Source of the DNA: Nematopogon swammerdamellus
Taxonomy: Eukaryota > Arthropoda > Insecta > Lepidoptera > Adelidae
DNA: 64,000 bases
NCBI GenBank assembly: GCA_946902875.1
Contig: OX336349.1
Coordinates: 16,949,891 to 17,013,890, forward strand
Direction of reading: 5' to 3'
This document shows, piece by piece, positions 21,901 through 33,825 of the stretch. Numbering within the stretch: position 1 is the stretch's first letter; every line of letters starts with the position of its first letter. Position numbers and translations under genes: made by a program. A model generated the notes under the pieces. The model ran no database searches and was not told the origin of the DNA. It was given only the letters and a program-made list of their open reading frames with translations.

Positions 21901-23180
21901 ACAGTTGTGCATTCACCGGAGTTCTTGCAGGAAAAATGGATCACGCCTTTTTAACCCTTTTACATGCTGGTGAACAATAAACTATATTTTCATTTGATTT
22001 CAACTTTCTTGCAATCTTTTAATTCAGCGTGAATTGTAATCAGCTCATAACTAAATTTTATTCTACTCGTTATTTCGCAAGGTACTAAGCTGTAAGATAA
22101 AGTTAGAGTACGCTATAACCTAGAAGAACCTATTCGAAAGCCCACTTCCGAGTTAAAATACTACAATACTTAAAACTTACCTCAGAGAGCGAATATCAGA
22201 CGAACAGCATCTGAGAACAAAAACCGTTTATCTTAATCACACTCATAGTGCTTCAGCAGCAAGTATAGTTAATCAAGTAGCTCCTTCAGAGTTAAGAAAC
22301 AGAATAGAAGTATAGATTTCCATTCGTTTCTGCTAAAATTATGTTTTGTATTCACATATTAAACTAAATCGTCCAGTCGCGATGTTAAACACGCCCCGTT
22401 TGGCTTACGCGGCATCCATCTTGAAACGCGCGTCACCGCAGCCATCTTGCTGTGCATGTGTCATGGCGGTCTTCAGGGATGGCGTTTGAATTTACGAGGT
22501 CGTTAAATGCACGCGGGGCGCTAGACCGCCCACACTTGCATTGATATAAGCGCTTTGGGCACGGTTGGGTCACGTCTTTGGGATGTATTAGAAATGTTAC
22601 ATTTTATGTGATCTTACAACCCAGCCATTACAAACTTAGTGCCTAGGACCGTGATGTTGCGGAGCCAATTATTCGATACACTACGTTCAATAAAGTATAA
22701 GTTTTATATGGCAACGAGAGAGCTCTATTTACGCGTTTCGAACTATAAAAGATGTACACAGCAATGTATCTATGTGCCTATTTATGTCTGGCTAGACTGA
22801 ATTGTAAGTTCTTTTCAATGCCACAGTAATTCTTATAGTAAGTACCCTTTCATTTTGTATTGTATCAGTTTGTGGAAGGTTAATTATTGATTCACCTATT
22901 GAACAGTATTATGCGACAAACAATTAAATCAATGGACAAGGTGAAATGGAGATTTCCTCGCATTGCGTTAAAATTTAAATACAAACTCGTATAGGCATGA
23001 AATCTAAATTTAATTATTGAAATTATGTACAAATCTCCTGAAAACACAATACAATAAAGCAACAGTCGTATCACTACAACTTAAAAACACAGTAACTCCA
23101 ATATTTAGTTTAACGATAAAGTACTGTCAATTTGACTATAATTAAATAATAGGAACTTACTTTCAGGCCTGACCGGGCTG
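21850..23180. other. intergenic, no gene recognised
   Basis: Mostly AT-rich. A CpG-richer patch at 22380-22570 (with CATCTTG repeated twice) might be a promoter or noncoding exon, but nothing supports a specific gene. Confidence 0.4.
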
Positions 23181-23181
23181 A

Positions 23182-23585
23182 CCCAGATCAACCTCATAAT
23201 ATTTCCACCACGCGATTCCTTAGCTCATAAGCTACAAAAATGTTTATTATCTTTATTTTCATCCGGCTTATAGTTTACCAGTTTTTTAAGTTTTTATGCG
23301 GCAAGGTTCGTGCATTTTTTTTTCAACCGAACTCAACGTTTTAGTCTCTTTCGAAACCTAAAATCATTTAGATTATTATGCCATTTACTGTGTTGAGTTC
23401 TGTACAAAAATATTTGAGACAATTATTATTATTGCATGACAGCGCTCTTGTCATCCCATGTTCCCGTATAAAATCCTGATAAGGAAGCTAAAAACCGGGT
23501 AAAAAAAAAAGAAGCTGGGTAAAAAAATTATTTAGTTTATGAGCCAAGAAATCGCGTGGTCGTAATATTATGCGGTCGATCTGGG
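23182..23585. mobile_element. non-autonomous element with about 50-bp inverted ends
   Basis: CCCAGATCAACCTCATAATA..CACCACGCGATTCCTTAGCTCATAA at the left pairs with TTATGAGCCAAGAAATCGCG..GTAATATTATGCGGTCGATCTGGG at the right. About six mismatches are seen. The interior (about 300 bp) has no ORF. Confidence 0.7.
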
Positions 23586-23963
23586 ACATGCTGCATAATA
23601 TTTTATTTATATACAGGTATGTGCGTTCAATTTACAAAGGTTTAGACCTAACTTTTTATTAACTACCCTCAAACGGCGTTCAAACTTTGTACTCTCAAGT
23701 TTAGATGTTATTATTTTTCGGAAAAGTTCTGTGCGAATGCCGAATATTCTTGTGGAAGGAATTGAAGATTTTTCAGAACCCCGCCCCCAATATCTAGCTT
23801 GTATTCCTCGGGGTACAATTTCAAACGAAACAAAACCGTACGTAATCCAGACGGCATGTAAGTAAGAGACAGACAAATAAAAAGACACATCCAAAGTGTG
23901 ACAGGCCATTTATTATTTTGTATACCTAAAAAAGCTTATAAATATGGAGCTTAAAGCCGATGC

Positions 23964-24118
23964 ATGTACCAGATGGCTAGGCTCAAGTGGCAGTGGGCTG
24001 GGCACGTCAGCCGAAGAGAAGCACTGACGTGGCACCAAGTTCACCCGGTGTTATGGGCTGACATCACGGATGTTTTCGGTGATGTAGCCAAGCGTGTCAG
24101 TTTCCATAAAAAAAAAGA
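23964..24118 (+). repeat. RTE LINE / 5S-SINE chimera
   Basis: The first part encodes the RTE C-terminal block MARLKWQWAGHVSRR. At GCCGAAGAGA it switches to the 5S-SINE tail (AGCACTGACGTGGCACC..GGTGATGTAGCCAAGCGTGTCAG) and ends in TTCCAT plus A9. Both parents read GACCGAAG/CAGCCGAAG at the junction, a short homology. Confidence 0.75.
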
Positions 24119-24119
24119 A

Positions 24120-25140
24120 ACTTCAAAATTCTTAAATCTAGGTTTCACAAGGATCCCGATTGTACGTCTCGGTACAGGCGTAATAAGGCTGCATGTTTTG
24201 ATAAAGTTTATTCGAAGCATTATCAAGGTACATCTGCGCCATTACACTCTTCATAATTCTATTGTCTCGTAACTTCAAAGTCGTAAGTCTTAAAAAACTC
24301 TGTTATATATAATATAATACCATAGGTAATTGGACTCACTCTCTTAAGAATTTGGTAAATCGCAATGTTTTTCTTTTAGTTTTTTTTTTTCGTTTATAAC
24401 AATTCAATTAAATATTTTTTCCTTTCTTTTCCAAATTTAAACAAACATTTCATATTTATCTATATACTATATTTTCTATAAGTTTTGTTGATATCATTAA
24501 ATTGTAGGATTAAAATTAAATTGCAGAAACTTTACTGGTTTAGGTGTTAGACTAGTGTTAATTTTCTATGTACTTATTTTGTAACTGTTTGTTTCTTTAA
24601 AAGTTTAAAATAAATAAAATAAAAATACAACTTCATACGGAGTTTGCCAGTAATCCGAAATATTTGACTATACTTAAAAACGTTGAAGAATAACCCCGAC
24701 AGGCGAAAACCGATGAAGCGAAGGTTATATAGAGACAGGTCAGCCCACGTTGGTTTATCATTATCAAAGCAGAAATTCGACCTTTTGCCCGAGACGAGAC
24801 GCGCATTAGGTACAACCCGGTGGAGGCTGGTGATTTCGTCACCCATCCGAGTTGATTCATTCAACGATTTCGACTATTGATGGGCGTACGTCGATCCACT
24901 GCACCACTAAGCTACCGAGGAGGTTGCAAAAGGAATCTACACCGACGTGACGTTGGTGGCTCCCGGCAACGCTGCAATTCCGGCTCGCCTGTACCTGGAC
25001 GGTTTTTATTATCGATAAATTTTTTTTAGGTTTAGTTTAAAAATTTTTTAAGTTAGTTTAGTTTGTTAGTTTAATATAATAGGTTTAGTTAGATTTATAT
25101 TAATTTAATAGTATTGTTTTGTTTCTGTGTATAAATAAAG
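24120..25140. other. intergenic, AT-rich
   Basis: No gene is seen. A short minus-strand piece at 24885-24925 (CCTCGGTAGC, TTAGTGGTGCAGTGG on that strand) looks like the tRNA-like head of a 5S-SINE. Confidence 0.45.
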
Positions 25141-25149
25141 TACACATAG

Positions 25150-25800
25150 TACAATTCTTAATACTGACTGACAGACATCGCACAGCCTAAAGCGAAGGGT
25201 CTAGCTAGACGCATGAAATTTTGCATAGGCGTTTCTTATATAACGTAGGTGAGCACTAAGATATTATTTTTGAAAATTCATTCCCTGAGGTGGTTAAGTG
25301 TAAGAAATAGAAGGTTAAATAAAAGGTTGACCGTAAGAAATATCTGTAAGGGATAAGTCCACCTTTGCACCTTATGTAAATTTTCTAATGTACTTGTTGC
25401 TGTTTAATGTTTACCGGAGCAATAATATATATATATATAAATAGCACTTTCTTTCTATCTATCTAAATAGGGGATAAACGTTTGTATAGAAGTTCGTCAC
25501 GTTTGAAGTTAGAAATTAGTGTTTAGGCTTATGTTCACAAATAAAAGTCAGAGATATCAGCTTTTTTTGGAAAAATATTTTTCCATCCCCTAAAAAGGTT
25601 AAATAGGGAATAAAATCTTGTACTGATGTTCGTCATTTCTGAAGTTAGACATATTATGGAAATTGGTCTTTAGGCTTCTTTTTATAAATAAAAGTAAGTT
25701 GTATCAGCGTTTTCGGAAATTCATCCCCTAAGAGAGAGGGAGGGAGGGGGAGGGCGGGAGGTATCGTCCGTCGCATCAAACAATGCCGCGAGCGAAACCG
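25150..25800 (+). repeat. lepidopteran Helitron-like dispersed repeat
   Basis: It starts at CTGACTGACAGACATCGCACAG, carries ATGAAATTTTGCATAGGCGT and repeated blocks of the form CCCCTAAAA..TTAAATAGGGAATAAA with GTTCGTCA..TGAAGTTAGA, and ends in CGCGAGCGAAACCG. A purine-rich run lies at 25727-25760. It is noncoding. Confidence 0.55.
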
Positions 25801-25999
25801 TGGTCAAAAAGCATAAAACATTCAGCAACAACAGAGGACTATGTATGAGTACGAAATTCTGCCCTAAGTTCGTAGAGCATCTACGCCGTAGCACTGATTT
25901 CAACATGGATATTGCGTTTCATACATTGTTTTTAAGAAATATCAGTCGCTACGACGTCGCCAAAAATCTTTCAAAATATAATATTTATTATCATTTTCC

Positions 26000-26760
26000 T
26001 CATTCTCTCAATTGTGAGTGAAAAATGTAAGTATGTAGGCGGGCAACTGGGACTACGAAATGTCGCTCATTACTGCTACGGTCGTAGAGGGTCTACGCCG
26101 TAGCATAGTATTTTGAATTAAACATACATACGAAACATTACATTTCAAGTATTAAATGTAATGTGTCGTCTTCCGAACCTCGTTATTTGAAATTATTTAA
26201 ATTTTGTACAGTTTTCAATTTTAGTTTTACTGCTAATTGTAAAATTATCATATTCAGTTGGTTGGTTAGGAATGATAACATTTAATATATTATATTACAC
26301 AAATTATTTCATTCTCGATAATATGGCATTACCGTTAGTCTGGTTCGAATGATTCAAACAATTTTATTAAGAAGCTAAAATACATGCATATTTCCTGTAG
26401 TGTAAGAATAGTATTTAAGTATACCTACTATTGATATACAAAGCGTGTCAGTGTGTATCTGTGTCTGTATAAATAAACCATTTTTATTTTTATTACTTTG
26501 TAACACTACCTCTAAATAACGGCCTAGAACTCTTTTTTCATAATTAAGCCAGGTTTATTCTTCCTTATTGTATTGTTTTTGTGTTTTATAAATAGTAAAT
26601 TAAAAATAAATAGTAAATTGTGAGTTGCAGACGAGAGCAGCAGCGGCCGACCGGTCCTAAACGTTTTCTATCACCGATTGTCATCGACCTGCCACCGCAC
26701 AACCGGCAACCGTCTAACGCGGATCACCAATGCTAACTTATAGGAAACGTTTTATGTAAA
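26000..26760. other. intergenic, no gene recognised
   Basis: AT-rich, no domain-bearing ORF. A pair of inverted motifs (AAACGTTTTCTAT near 26660 and ATAGGAAACGTTTTA near 26740) surrounds a GC-richer 80-bp patch. Confidence 0.4.
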
Positions 26761-26767
26761 TATTATA

Positions 26768-26910
26768 TGTTTTCCGTCCAATTCAGTGTAGCCGGCACCA
26801 CCAAAGGAAAGCACTGACAAGGCACCTACTTCACCAAGGTGTTATGGGCTGATATCACGAATGTTGTCGGTGATGTAGACAACCGTGTCATTTTCTATAA
26901 AAAAAAAATA
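26768..26910 (+). repeat. 5S-SINE, 3' part
   Basis: It starts at TTTTCCGTCCAATTCAGTGT and contains GCACCACCAAAGGAAAGCAC and GGTGATGTAGACAACCGTGT. It ends with A-run after TTCTAT. Diverged by several substitutions. Confidence 0.8.
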
Positions 26911-27459
26911 GTTTTAAGGTTCCGTATGGATACGGAATCCTAAAAAAACCGCGGCTGTTTTCGCCTGCAGCATGGCTGCGACGCGCCAAAGTCTACCTTA
27001 ACGTATACAATCCACCACGAACTATATTAGAGATGAAAGAATTAAAAAACATTTCACTGATATATTGTCCATCGCTTACAATTTATTTCGTCCACAACAT
27101 AACATAAATTCGCATCAAACGTCTAATACCACGTGTTTTAATAGCGACAAATAGATCCATAAGTGTGACGGAGATAGATATACATAACATCGTCTTTCAA
27201 AATTTCACTTTTTTATTATCACCAATTATAACATTTAGCAATTAATCATTTAAAAGTGTATAAAAATGGTTTCAACCCTTATTGGCAATACGCCAGTGTT
27301 TTGAGCTTGCATTTGCAGGTTTGACGATTACTATGAATCTTCTAATCCATATTTTATTATGAACTTTCCAATATATTATTATAGCCAAAATAAACAATTA
27401 TACGATCCAATACAATATTTTAGTAAAATAATTAAATCTAGACTTAAAAATAAACTAAA

Positions 27460-27562
27460 TGAATCTTTGAATTGCTAATAAAACATTTGCATTTTGAATG
27501 GTTTACGATTCCCATGAATCTTTGAATTGCTAATAAAACATTTGAATTTTGAATGGTTTACT
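27460..27562. repeat. 54-bp direct repeat, two copies
   Basis: ATGAATCTTTGAATTGCTAA..TAAAACATTTG..ATTTTGAATGGTTTAC occurs at 27460 and again at 27514. Confidence 0.85.
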
Positions 27563-28017
27563 TCATACCTACTCGGAGAGCTGATGCCCGGTCTATCCTG
27601 GTGAATTCCCTGGTAGAAACCAGACGGGTGTCGTCAAGCAAGGACGGTCATTGAGGCCTTGTTTCACGACTTTGGTTACAATATACAACGTTCAAATATT
27701 ACGTAATTCAGGTTCGGTTAGTTGTAGTAAAGTTCAGGAGAATTATTTTGTTACAAACTGTGAAGGTGAGTGTACATTAAAATCGCTCATGAAAACAAAG
27801 CATCTATCGTCGAACGTCTGACTAGCGATTTCAACACCTTCGGCTAACATTTAGCTGCCGGTTAACTGTTGCGGATTGTCACTTCAACCGACTAATAAAT
27901 GTTGGACGAGACTTAACCATTTTTCGTGCAAACGGCCATAAAACATAGCAACAGGCATAAAACCGATTCGTAAATAATGTTTAGTTAATATTTTAAATTC
28001 AGTGGTAATATAGTAGT

Positions 28018-28350
28018 ACCATGTGGAGCTGGTACTTAAAAAAATATTGTCCCACTGCATCCCTCCCCTGTCGTGAAAGGCGTGCATGTGCATGTCGTAA
28101 AAGGCGACTAAGGGATAAGGACAAGATGACGTGCTAAAGGGCGACAGGAAAGCACCTCTCACCTTGGGACGGTAGGTCAGGTGGGGTTTTCGTGCCTTAC
28201 TTGCTGCTTGATAGTTTATCTTGTCCGAATACTTTGCGAAACGTGGTCGTCGGTGTTGCCAGTAATTTACCTATGCCTGCAGCGCAGCACCGATTACTCT
28301 GCTTACGCCGATTGCCGGGATACAGTGTGTGGTATGTATGTATTTTAAAT
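28018..28350 (+). repeat. repeat A, near full length
   Basis: It runs from ACCATGTGGAGCTGGTACTT through GTCGTAAAAGGCGACTAAGG and TTGTCCGAATACTTTGCGAA to GTGTGGTATGTATGTA. The head carries a small tandem of GGCGTGCATGTG. Confidence 0.85.
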
Positions 28351-28984
28351 TCCAAAAGTCTATATAATGTATAACATTATGCACTTTCATATAATTTATT
28401 TCGTTTCACTTTGAATCGGTGCACAAATTGAAATAATTTGTAAACAGGCCCATCTCGCGTCAAGGATATCAGGCAATGAGACGCTTCTAGATGGCGCTGT
28501 CCTTATCCGGTTGGCCAATTACGAGTATATCGCTTTCGTAATTAGGTTTTCGTTACAGACTGACATACGTTTTAATGTATTAGGCACCCGTAGCTAGCGG
28601 GTTCGGGGTTGTCGCTCTCACTCACTCTCTGAAGACAAACTAAGAGCAGAAATGGTTCCCTGCTGGAAATAATGTGTTACGAGGTTCCTGACTACTATCG
28701 AGTATCGACTAGGTACTTTGGTGCATCGGCAGTCGGCAACAGATAATAATTAGTTATCATAATTTCATACTTTGATTTTAATATTGATTAAATAATGACT
28801 TTAGTAAATATACAGATGTACTTATACAGATGTCTCACGAAGTCCGTTTAGGCACAGATTACTTAATAGTTACTTCGTAATAGATAAATCTCTCCATAGA
28901 AAAAGTTCCATACCTACGCCTTTAATAGCCTAATGTTTCACTTCGCCAATCGCTGCATGCGAAAATGTACCTAAACGATCGAGT

Positions 28985-29330
28985 GTAAAGTGATTATTGC
29001 TTTGCAGCTGCGCGCAGTACCGTGGGCGCGCGTGTAGGTATGCTCCGCGCGGCTGTCGAATTTCCACGGAATTAGGCTCGCCGGCGGCCCGCCAGGTGGT
29101 AGGAAGTTAGCGCGCGCAAGTACATAGAGTGCGTGAGGCCTAGTTTGGCTGTGGTTGTATAGTAGTGAGTGATGTGTACTATAAGCGCGCTTGTGTGTGT
29201 TGTGTGGGTGGACCGCGTCGTCGTCGTCGCGATCGTGTCGTGCGTGACTTGTGCGTGACTTGTGCGTGACTTGTGCGTGACTGAGCGCTCTTTAGGCGGT
29301 TAGGCATTAGCCCTATATCTCTCTTCTGTG
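28985..29330. promoter_or_regulatory. CpG-rich patch, possible promoter or noncoding exon
   Basis: GC and CpG content rise sharply over about 300 bp (many GCGCGC, CGTCGTCGTCG), unlike the AT-rich flanks. A GTGCGTGACTT motif repeats four times at 29240-29282. No ORF of note is present and no transcript can be shown. A repeat origin is equally possible. Confidence 0.25.
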
Positions 29331-29379
29331 CTTTAGGTTACGCACACTAAAACAATGTGCATGTGCACGCCTGACAACA

Positions 29380-29515
29380 TTCCGTCCAGTTCAGTGTAGC
29401 CGGCACGACCGAAGGGAAGCACTGACGTGGCACCTAGCTCACCCTTGTTAAGGGTTGACATCACGGATGTTGTAGGTGATGTAGCCAACCGTGTCAGTTT
29501 CCATAAAAAAAAATT
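29380..29515 (+). repeat. 5S-SINE, 3' part
   Basis: It runs from ATTCCGTCCAGTTCAGTGTA through GCACGACCGAAGGGAAGCAC to TTCCAT and A9. It lacks the head and middle domain. Confidence 0.85.
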
Positions 29516-30014
29516 AAAAAAACAATTTATGGAATATCTGTACAAGGTCCCGTAATGTAGCAACAGTGCAGTATCTATAGGTGGGATGGGCAGCAGAAGG
29601 GGGAAGGAAAGAAGGGAGAAATAAGGAGGACGGAAGGGGAAGCAGCCCGTAGCAGCACGCTCGTATATTCCAATAAAGAAGGACAGAAGCCCCTAATAAC
29701 GGCAACGCGAGTAAGCTCCAAAAACGACACCTCGCAAGACTCAATGCTACTCCGCTATTTTTAACCCTATTCCCTTGAAATAGAGCTCAATATGTTGCGG
29801 GACAAACGAGGGGAGGCAGAAAAAGAGAAATAGTAAGTGGGGCACGTCCGGTGAAGTTTTTTCAAGACATTGTGGCCGAAAAGGCGGAATATGAGACGAG
29901 GCGAAATCCATATGATTACGTCTTGTCTTTGTTTTTGACCTGTTTATGTCAATTTATAATAATAAATTTTTATATGTTAATATTATTTAAAAAATTACAG
30001 AATTAATACAGATA

Positions 30015-30038
30015 TTTCGACTGTGTTGTCGTCATCAG
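30015..30038 (-). ncRNA. hammerhead-ribozyme-like core (candidate)
   Basis: The minus strand reads CTGATGA, then CGAC-loop-GTC(G), then GAAA, the conserved order of a hammerhead core. It lies just 3' of a Penelope-type GIY-YIG fragment, and Penelope-like elements are known to carry hammerheads. Stems I and III are not convincing, and helix II has an imperfect closing pair. It may be a degraded or chance match. Confidence 0.3.
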
Positions 30039-30122
30039 TGAAAAATATAACATATTATGTATGGTGTTGATATTTATGACATATGAGTGGTTGATATGTT
30101 TTTTTTTTTTTTGTTTTTTTTT

Positions 30123-30520
30123 TTAATGAACTATATTTAATCCCGGGGTATGATGCGCGCCTAGATTCCATATGAATGATGATTCCCAAGTTCTTAAATC
30201 TATTTCTTTATGTGGTGGACTGAATGATTTAATGATGCGGACGGTGAAGCATTGATTGAATGAAATTTGATGGTTACGGCAGTGTGTTGGGATGGGAAGA
30301 GGCGAGTTTACTGAGGTGGATGTGAACCTGTGGTGATTGATCCTAATGTGTATTGGGTTGATGGTTGAGCCTATGTAGTATGAGGTGCAATGACGGCATT
30401 CCAAGATGTATACACATGAAGAGGTTTTGCAGGTTGAGTATGGCTGGGACTTGTATGATTGTGTAGAGTTTGTTGGATGAATGATAGTGTTGGTGTTGAT
30501 GAGATCACAGGTTTAATAAT
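30123..30520 (-). pseudogene. Penelope-like element, GIY-YIG endonuclease end
   Basis: The frame reads CVYILECRHCTSYYIGSTIN, with the Cys pair and YYIGST hallmark of the GIY-YIG nuclease that Penelope-like retroelements use for integration. It continues with RIN.H, WESSFIWNLG and a PGLN C-terminal motif before the stop at 30123. The part upstream of the first Met (30404) is in the same open frame and belongs to the domain. The reverse transcriptase is absent in the 5' flank, so this is a 5'-truncated copy. Confidence 0.7.
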
Positions 30521-30734
30521 AATAATTAATTATTAAGAGTCAGACTACTGTTTTCCCCACTAAAGAACAATTGGATACACTTTGTATCTTTAGATAGATT
30601 TTTAAAATATGAGTTATTTATTACATTTCTTTGTAATAAACTTTTACTAATTGTTGTTGATTTGACTTGATGTATATTATCAAAATTTATGATCACCACC
30701 AGATATAGGTTATGTAAATAGGCAAAGTGGTCAG

Positions 30735-30970
30735 ATTCTTCAGTATTCGTGTTTATGCTGTAAATATTAATGTTCTTGTGAGCGGTAGTATGTGCTAATT
30801 ATTTGTATGTTACTATAATTACTTATAGGTACTAACTAACAAAACATTGTGACTTGCGAAGTTTTTTTGTCAGTTCTTCTTCGCATTGAATTTAGAGCTG
30901 GTGGAACTTTCGACATGTCCAAGCTTACCTACCTATGGATGAAATTATACAATAAACAATATAAGGAATT
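30735..30970 (+). repeat. dispersed repeat G, copy 1
   Basis: It matches 51882-52112 at most positions, for example TTGTGAGCGGTAGTATG, CATTGTGACTTGCGAAGTTT and GTCAGTTCTTCTTCGCATTG. Both end at ATTATACAATAAACAATAT. No coding is evident. Confidence 0.85.
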
Positions 30971-31886
30971 AACTGCTCCCGTAGGTTCGTTTCGTTGTAG
31001 AAAATGTCCTATAACCATCCTGAGTGCAAGAAAACGTGTGTGAAAACCTAAAGTGAATTGATTTAGTAGATCTAGACTTATACCTATGCGAACATAGAGG
31101 TGACGACAGAAGAAAATAGTTCTAATTATGTCTAAAATGTAGGTATTAATTTAATCGACGTAATTAATATTTTCAGATGTTATTAACCAATTCATATTTT
31201 AAATCGTGTAAAATATATAACAGCTGTATTAATTAATGTTACGAATATGAAATGTCGTATTAATAAAAACATATAAAATTGATAAAAAAATATTTGAAAT
31301 AATATGTCAAGTATTCAGTCATTGAAGTATTCTTCTAAATTACAATATGGTTTAATACTTAGCGTATATTTAATTTAAATTTTCAAATTCACACATATAC
31401 TGGAGAATCACTCAACTGAATAGGGTTTCGCAATATGATCAGAGATGTTGTATTGTAACTATACAACATCTTTTATAGGGACCGAGTAGTATGGTAAAAA
31501 ATAATCGCAATAGGATCTTTGGGTATTATTGAAATTTGTGTAACGTTATGCCATCTCTTATCGGAGCCGAGTAGTATGTCCGAAAGTGAAAGTAATACAA
31601 ATTTGGGAATAGGTTTGCTATCATGTGGTTTAGGTGCTCGAAAACTACTCAACCGATTTACATGGAATTTTCACCAATATGATCTGTCATTTTTGGGTAA
31701 CTATACTGACATAACGTCTTCATTTATTCATAGAGCTATTTCATGCGAGCGGAAACATGGCTGGCTAGTAGAGAAATAAAATATGGCAAGTGATTTTATC
31801 AATGAAAACATTTCTTCCATCTAAGTGTGTCAAGACTACGGTGTCAGAAAATTTTTCACCTTCCAAAAATCGCTAAATAATAATAA

Positions 31887-31948
31887 AATTTTGAAAATTT
31901 GCCGTTATTAAATAAGCTATTATTTAATAACGGCAAATTTTCAAAATT
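31887..31948. other. perfect 28-bp hairpin
   Basis: The left arm AATTTTGAAAATTTGCCGTT plus ATTAAATA is followed by AGCTAT and an exact inverted copy. It may be the remains of a small palindromic element. Confidence 0.9.
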
Positions 31949-32344
31949 AACTTAAGGGTGCAATCCAGAATGCAGACCTCATAAAAGTTCAGCCTCGTCT
32001 GACTTTCGTGTGAAGCTCTCGCCGTGTTTCGCCCTACCCTCCAATATTAGAAGCGGAGAGTAATGGAAATTTGATACCACGTCTGTCGCCGCCTCGGAAC
32101 CACATTAACGCAACGAAACTTACGCGAGCGGGACTCCGTGCATTTTTAATGGTTTAGGTGAAGGGAATACCGATTTTGGGACAGCCTTCCCGACTTGATT
32201 ATTTACGGATAAAATTTGCGTGACCGGGAAAGTTAGAGTTGCTTTCAGGATCCACTGACCTACGAAGGACCTATCTTCGTCTTCTCGTGTATGCTATCCT
32301 GTGGCCACTTTATACAACCCCGTCTCTTAAAACGCGTGAAACAT

Positions 32345-32688
32345 TAAAACAGACGATGGACCCTGAGTGCGGTCAGTACTTGGATGGGTGACCGCTCGAC
32401 CGTTAGAGGCTGACCGTGGTTCGGATTTCAACTAAAACTGTACGTCACTCCTGGTCCCTCCCTTCTTACCTTACTAGGTGGTAGGGTTTATCCCGCTCGG
32501 GTGGTACTGAATGAAACGTGTCGGTCGAAACGTCTATATAAATAGTTCGTGTTTTCGTCCTGTTCAGTGTAGTCAACATGAAATGAAGGGATGCACTGAC
32601 ATGGCACCTAGTTCACCCAGTGTTATGGGCTGACATCACGGATGTTGTAGGTGATGTAGCCAAGCGTGTCAGTTTCCATAAAACTATT
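32345..32688 (+). repeat. 5S-SINE lacking the tRNA-like head
   Basis: It starts in the 5S-derived segment (CTGAGTGCGGTCAGTACTTG, GATGGGTGACCGC) and keeps the B box, middle domain (CTTACTAGGTGGTAGGG) and full tail to TTTCCATAAAA. Confidence 0.85.
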
Positions 32689-32819
32689 AAAAATTGTACT
32701 AATTAGTATGGATATATGTTTTTAATGCGTTTTTAATACTCAATTAGTTTAATATTTTTATATTTATGTCGTTTTGTGACATAATAATTTGTATATTTAT
32801 ATTTTTTGGTTATTTATTA

Positions 32820-32968
32820 TGCCGGCACTTCACTTGGCTTAGCGTATTCGTGTATTTGGCAAAAATTTCCTTTTCGTCTCCCTTTAATGGCTTGTTTAGA
32901 GCGAGATAAAACTAAAATGTTTGCAACAAACACGCAATAAATACGCTAAGCCAAGTGAAGTGCCGGCA
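32820..32968. mobile_element. 149-bp MITE with TA duplication
   Basis: TGCCGGCACTTCACTTGGCT, TAGCGTATT at the left and its inverted copy at the right are exact over 28 bp. TA flanks both sides (32818-32819 and 32969-32970), typical of Tc1/mariner MITEs. Confidence 0.88.
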
Positions 32969-32989
32969 TAACATACATGACTGATTCAA

Positions 32990-33640
32990 TGTTTTTTGGT
33001 AATTTTCTTTTTAACTGCCTATTAATGCTTCCTGTTTTATTACCTTTTTTATTTAGTATTTTAATAACCTGCTAGATAATTTTAATTTGTATATTTTTAA
33101 TGACAGTATTTCATGTATTGTAATGGCATAGACAAGCGCATATAACAGAGTATAGACATTAATTTCTCTGCGAAACATATATATTTCTAGTGCAGGGGAT
33201 CTGTATGTAAATTATTGTTATGATTAATTCAAATTCAAATTCTTTGTTTCACTTTTTGGCAACACAGAGATAGCATAGTAAACACGTAATATAAATTAAT
33301 TATTTTAAACATTAAATAAAAAATCACATTAAAAACTTTTTAAATACAGCATCAGTCATATAAACTTAACTGAAACAAATAATAACTTATCAATCACACT
33401 CATTCGATTGCGAAGCGCACTTATAAATAAGCCAGACGATGATTGTGTGACACAGTTCTAGAGATGAAGCTGCAGTGTTTGTGCTGGCTGTACACATAAA
33501 TGCATCTCTCTCGCGGAGCAGCAGTTTATGAGCCGGCAGCACGCTCATAATTCAAGAGCTACGGATACGTGCTGTAGATCGTATCTGTGTCTTACGACGG
33601 AGACGTGAAATCTAAATCTAAATCGAATTAAGTAAAAATA
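32990..33640. other. intergenic, AT-rich
   Basis: No gene or clear repeat is seen over this stretch. Confidence 0.4.
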
Positions 33641-33654
33641 TTCTTTACAGTACA

Positions 33655-33825
33655 CCATTTGCTGCTTGATAGTTATCTTGTCCGAATACTCTGCTAAACC
33701 TGGTGGTCGATGTTGTGTTGCAATTTTCCAGAGTTCTTGCAGCACAACACCGATTACTCGGCTTACCCTGATTGTCGGGATACAGCGTGTGTGGTATGTA
33801 TGTATGTATGTATGTATTTAACGCA
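33655..33825 (+). repeat. repeat A, 3' half
   Basis: It starts at TTTGCTGCTTGATAGTTATC and runs to GTGTGGTATGTATGTATGTA. The GTAT tract is longer than in other copies. Confidence 0.85.
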
